Part shown: in pieces, positions 61,985 to 64,000 of the stretch | How positions within the stretch are numbered: position 1 is the first letter of the stretch | How the letters are laid out: every line of letters starts with the position of its first letter | NCBI GenBank assembly: GCA_020630775.1 | Contig: JAHDIN010000008.1 | Coordinates: forward strand, 1-64,000 | DNA: 64,000 nucleotides | Direction: 5' to 3' | Source of the DNA: Saprospiraceae bacterium | GTDB taxonomy: Bacteria > Bacteroidota > Bacteroidia > Chitinophagales > Saprospiraceae | The notes under the pieces: model-generated | Told to the model about the DNA's origin: nothing | Databases searched by the model: none | The model's input: only the letters and a program-made list of their open reading frames with translations | Made by a program: the position numbers and the translations under genes

Positions 61985-63151
61985 CTAAGTTGCAGTTTTA
62001 TACGATTTCTTGTCAACAACCATTTTTGCAATAATCTCTTTTAAAATTTCTGAAGTACCTCCACCTATAGGCCCAAGTCTACTATCCCTAGACATCCTTG
62101 CAAGTGGGTATTCCTCCATATATCCATACCCTCCTAACATCTGAAGGCAAGAATAGATGACTTCATCGGATACCTTTGTGGATTGCAACTTCGACATGGC
62201 TGCTTCTTTAACAACGTAGTTGCCTGCGTCCAAGTTTTCAGCTACTTGATAATTAAAAGCTTTTATCATTTCTACTTCTGTAGCCATCTCTGACGCGCGA
62301 TGTCTTAAAACTTGAAATTTATTAATTGTCTTTCCAAAGGCTTCCCTTTCGGACATATATTGTAATGTATATTCTAATGCATATTCCGCTCTAGCATGCC
62401 CATTAATGCCCATGATTAATCTTTCCAAAGCGAAATGCTGCATCACATAATAAAAGCCTTGTCCTTCTTCACCCATCAATCTATCTAGAGGCACTTTTAC
62501 ATTATCAAAAGAAATTTCGCCTGTATCAGAAGCTCGCCATCCCAACTTATCAAGCTTGCTAGCAGAGATTCCCGGCATGTCTCTATCCAGTAAGAAGACA
62601 CCCATTGACCTTGGATTTTCATCAATATTCATTTTAGCAATTACAACTAGGTAATCTGAATAGACACCATTGGTAATGAAAGTTTTGGAACCATTGATAA
62701 CATAATGATCACCTTCCTTAACTGCTAGTGTGCGCATTGCGCCCACATCAGATCCACCAAAAGGTTCGGTAATGCATAAACAACCCATTAGATCACCTTC
62801 AATACTTCCTCGCAAATATTTCTGTTTAATTTCTTCAGATCCTTCTTTATACAAATGTGTCATGGCTAAATAAGCATGGGCCCACATGGCTGCTGCAAAT
62901 CCACCAGAATTAATTCTTTGCAATTCTTCTAACCAAATCACTAAATAGAAAATATCTAAATCAAGCCCTCCATAAGCCTCTGGATACCGAATCCCAAAAT
63001 AGCCCATGTCTCCAAACTTCTTCCAAATATCTCTGGCTATAGTTCCCGACGCTTCCCATTCGTCAATATGTGGTACAACTTCTTTCTTCAAAAAATCTCT
63101 GAATCCTTGACGAAACAGATCATGCTCTTCTGTAAAATATCTTTGATACAT
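61985..63151 (-). CDS. Acyl-CoA dehydrogenase
   Basis: A 388-residue flavoenzyme. GCLCITEPFGGSDVGAMRT, GSKTFITNGVYSDYLVVIA, DKLGWRASDTGEISFDNVKV and REAFGKTINKFQVLRHRASE are conserved ACAD blocks. The C-terminal QMLGGYGYMEEYPLARMSRD and GPIGGGTSEILKEIIAKMV carry the FAD and substrate contacts. Catalytic Glu position is by comparison only. It oxidises an acyl-CoA to the enoyl-CoA; chain preference cannot be read. A TetR gene lies 16 bases upstream, so the pair is probably an autoregulated unit. Confidence 0.9.
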   Translation of the reverse strand: MYQRYFTEEHDLFRQGFRDFLKKEVVPHIDEWEASGTIARDIWKKFGDMGYFGIRYPEAYGGLDLDIFYLVIWLEELQRINSGGFAAAMWAHAYLAMTHLYKEGSEEIKQKYLRGSIEGDLMGCLCITEPFGGSDVGAMRTLAVKEGDHYVINGSKTFITNGVYSDYLVVIAKMNIDENPRSMGVFLLDRDMPGISASKLDKLGWRASDTGEISFDNVKVPLDRLMGEEGQGFYYVMQHFALERLIMGINGHARAEYALEYTLQYMSEREAFGKTINKFQVLRHRASEMATEVEMIKAFNYQVAENLDAGNYVVKEAAMSKLQSTKVSDEVIYSCLQMLGGYGYMEEYPLARMSRDSRLGPIGGGTSEILKEIIAKMVVDKKSYKTAT

Positions 63152-63167
63152 CTAATAATGGGTTTAC

Positions 63168-63824
63168 TTATAACAAATGTTTTAAATCAATGTATTGTTG
63201 AATGGGAATACCAATTTTTTTGGTAAAATCCTCACCATAATAATTCATGAATTCTGAAAGTCCTTTTTCTGTAAAATGCGAAATAATAGTAGACCACACC
63301 ATTACCTCAGCTTCTTCTTTATCGCCTACACTTCTCACTGAGTTTTGAGTTATCCAGTAATAAGTAATCAACCATGCATTTACTGAAAGTTGATAATACA
63401 GTCCGTCAAAAGATTCTTCTTTCACATTGCCCACTTCGATCCCATAAGCGAAAGCTTCCAAGTTTCGTTTGATGACTTCCTTGGACCAAGTCGTTAAGAC
63501 ATTTTTTATAGAATCATATTCTAATACAGAAGAATCTCTAAAGACAAAAGGATATGACTTCTGCAAAGATCTGCATGTTCGAATGTCCAAACTTAAATTA
63601 TAGAAAGCGACAAAATCTTTTCGATGACTTTGAAATCGTTTGATATCTCTTGTCATCAACAAAGAAATATCATCAAGTATATTTTCCTTGGTTTTGAAAT
63701 GGTAGGCTAAATGACCACGACTCATATTACAAATCACAGCCAAATCAGATAAAGACAAGTTGTGATACCCCTTTTCATTGAAGGCTTGAATAACTACACG
63801 TAGGATTCTTTCTCTGGTCTTCAT
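63168..63824 (-). CDS. TetR family regulator of acyl-CoA dehydrogenase unit
   Basis: A 218-residue regulator. The HTH is LSLSDLAVICNMSRGHLAYH followed by FKTKENILDDISLLM. The C-terminal domain is helical and aromatic-rich. First gene of a leftward unit with the acyl-CoA dehydrogenase and pirin genes. Palindromes at 63841-63862 and 63899-63914 lie directly upstream of its start and are likely its operators, so it probably represses itself and the downstream genes in response to an acyl-CoA. Confidence 0.85.
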   Translation of the reverse strand: MKTRERILRVVIQAFNEKGYHNLSLSDLAVICNMSRGHLAYHFKTKENILDDISLLMTRDIKRFQSHRKDFVAFYNLSLDIRTCRSLQKSYPFVFRDSSVLEYDSIKNVLTTWSKEVIKRNLEAFAYGIEVGNVKEESFDGLYYQLSVNAWLITYYWITQNSVRSVGDKEEAEVMVWSTIISHFTEKGLSEFMNYYGEDFTKKIGIPIQQYIDLKHLL

Positions 63825-63840
63825 AACTCGCTGAAACTCA

Positions 63841-63862
63841 ATTTGGTACTAGACGACCAAAT
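63841..63862. promoter_or_regulatory. Operator-like palindrome before tetR
   Basis: ATTTGGT (63841-63847) and ACCAAAT (63856-63862) form a perfect inverted repeat around ACTAGACG, 17 bases before the start codon. Related half-sites recur at 63876-63884 (AGACCAAAT) and 63906-63917 (AGACGACTAAAT). Confidence 0.6.
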
Positions 63863-63898
63863 ATTTTGTTTGAATAGACCAAATATATAATATTAATC

Positions 63899-63914
63899 TA
63901 GTCTTAGACGACTA
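63899..63914. promoter_or_regulatory. Second operator-like palindrome
   Basis: TAGTC-TTAGAC-GACTA, a perfect 5-bp inverted repeat with a six-base centre, sharing the AGACGACNAAAT core with the first site. Confidence 0.5.
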
Positions 63915-63931
63915 AATACAGTAAATTATGT

Positions 63932-63957
63932 AAAAAAGCCCTGCTATTTGCAGGGCT
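63932..63957 (-). terminator. Terminator of the gene entering from the right
   Basis: Stem AGCCCTGC (63937-63944), loop TATTT, GCAGGGCT (63950-63957). Read leftward it is followed by a T-run (AAAAAA at 63932-63937 on the plus strand), so it ends transcription coming from beyond 64000. Confidence 0.88.
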
Positions 63958-63973
63958 CGAATAAAATTTTTGA

Positions 63974-64000
63974 TTATGTCTTTACAACGGTTGGCGCACC
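63974..64000 (-). CDS. 3' end of a gene cut by the window edge
   Basis: Leftward frame ending ...GAPTVVKT and TAA at 63974-63976. It is 16 bases before a strong leftward terminator, which supports a real gene end. Too short to identify. Confidence 0.5.
   Translation of the reverse strand, partial: GAPTVVKT

Overview
The window looks like chromosomal DNA of an AT-rich, probably marine member of the Bacteroidota. Supporting signs are a GLPGLI-family protein, SusD-like and carboxypeptidase-regulatory-like/TonB outer-membrane proteins, a Reg_prop/Y_Y_Y sensor kinase, LytTR signalling, thrombospondin-type-3 OmpA, weak or absent Shine-Dalgarno sequences, and promoters resembling TTG-N20-TAnnTTTG. 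I cannot place it below phylum with confidence. It holds one tRNA and no rRNA, and I saw no complete mobile element or CRISPR array.

Layout. 1-6.5 kb: a secreted adhesin-like protein, a TonB-receptor-like gene broken by one base at an A9 tract, its GLPGLI partner and a small Cys-rich secreted protein. 6.5-10.5 kb: an accessory strip with an N-terminally truncated tyrosine recombinase, a GNAT gene paired with an unlisted 53-residue antitoxin-like protein, two unknown genes (one with a disrupted 5' end), tRNA-Arg(TCT) with its terminator, and a YefM/YoeB pair. 10.8-16 kb: an SsuD-like flavin monooxygenase with a sodium symporter, an Omp85-type barrel, and a MarR-YceI operon. 16-21.6 kb: a two-subunit xanthine-dehydrogenase-family oxidase, divergent from a translationally coupled membrane protein - THEP1-like NTPase - MocA-like cytidylyltransferase trio that probably serves its cofactor. 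21.6-26 kb: a LytS/LytTR two-component pair and a TonB-dependent receptor.

26.2-35.4 kb is the metabolic core, a phenylacetate operon paaE-A-B-C-D-G-(small membrane ORF)-H-Z with a convergent TetR gene at its 3' end and two tandem TetR-type operators before paaE. PaaZ carries an extra C-terminal DinB/DUF1569-like domain. 35.4-42.7 kb: an ECF sigma factor, an unknown helical protein, a DUF4097 beta-repeat protein, a YgiQ radical-SAM protein, DUF805, an ArsR repressor with a 29-residue cysteine-pair peptide under an identical operator, and an OmpA/TSP3 protein. 42.7-49.3 kb: part of a homoprotocatechuate (4-hydroxyphenylacetate) lower pathway (hpaI, hpaH, hpaE) with two methyltransferases and a PqqB-like lipoprotein; ring-cleavage genes are absent. 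49.4-64 kb: a DUF3179 protein, an esterase, asparagine synthetase, an orphan SusD-like lipoprotein, a large periplasmic-sensor kinase with a Crp/Fnr regulator, PA14-OmpA, pirin, an acyl-CoA dehydrogenase with its TetR regulator, and the tail of a further gene.

The leading candidates for something undescribed are the ArsR-controlled CC-x3-CC-x3-CC micropeptide (40500-40589) and the membrane protein/THEP1/MocA trio (19582-21619). The two-operator control of paa, the PaaZ-DinB fusion and the small GNAT-partner protein come next. Family calls rest on motif recognition by eye; no search was run.
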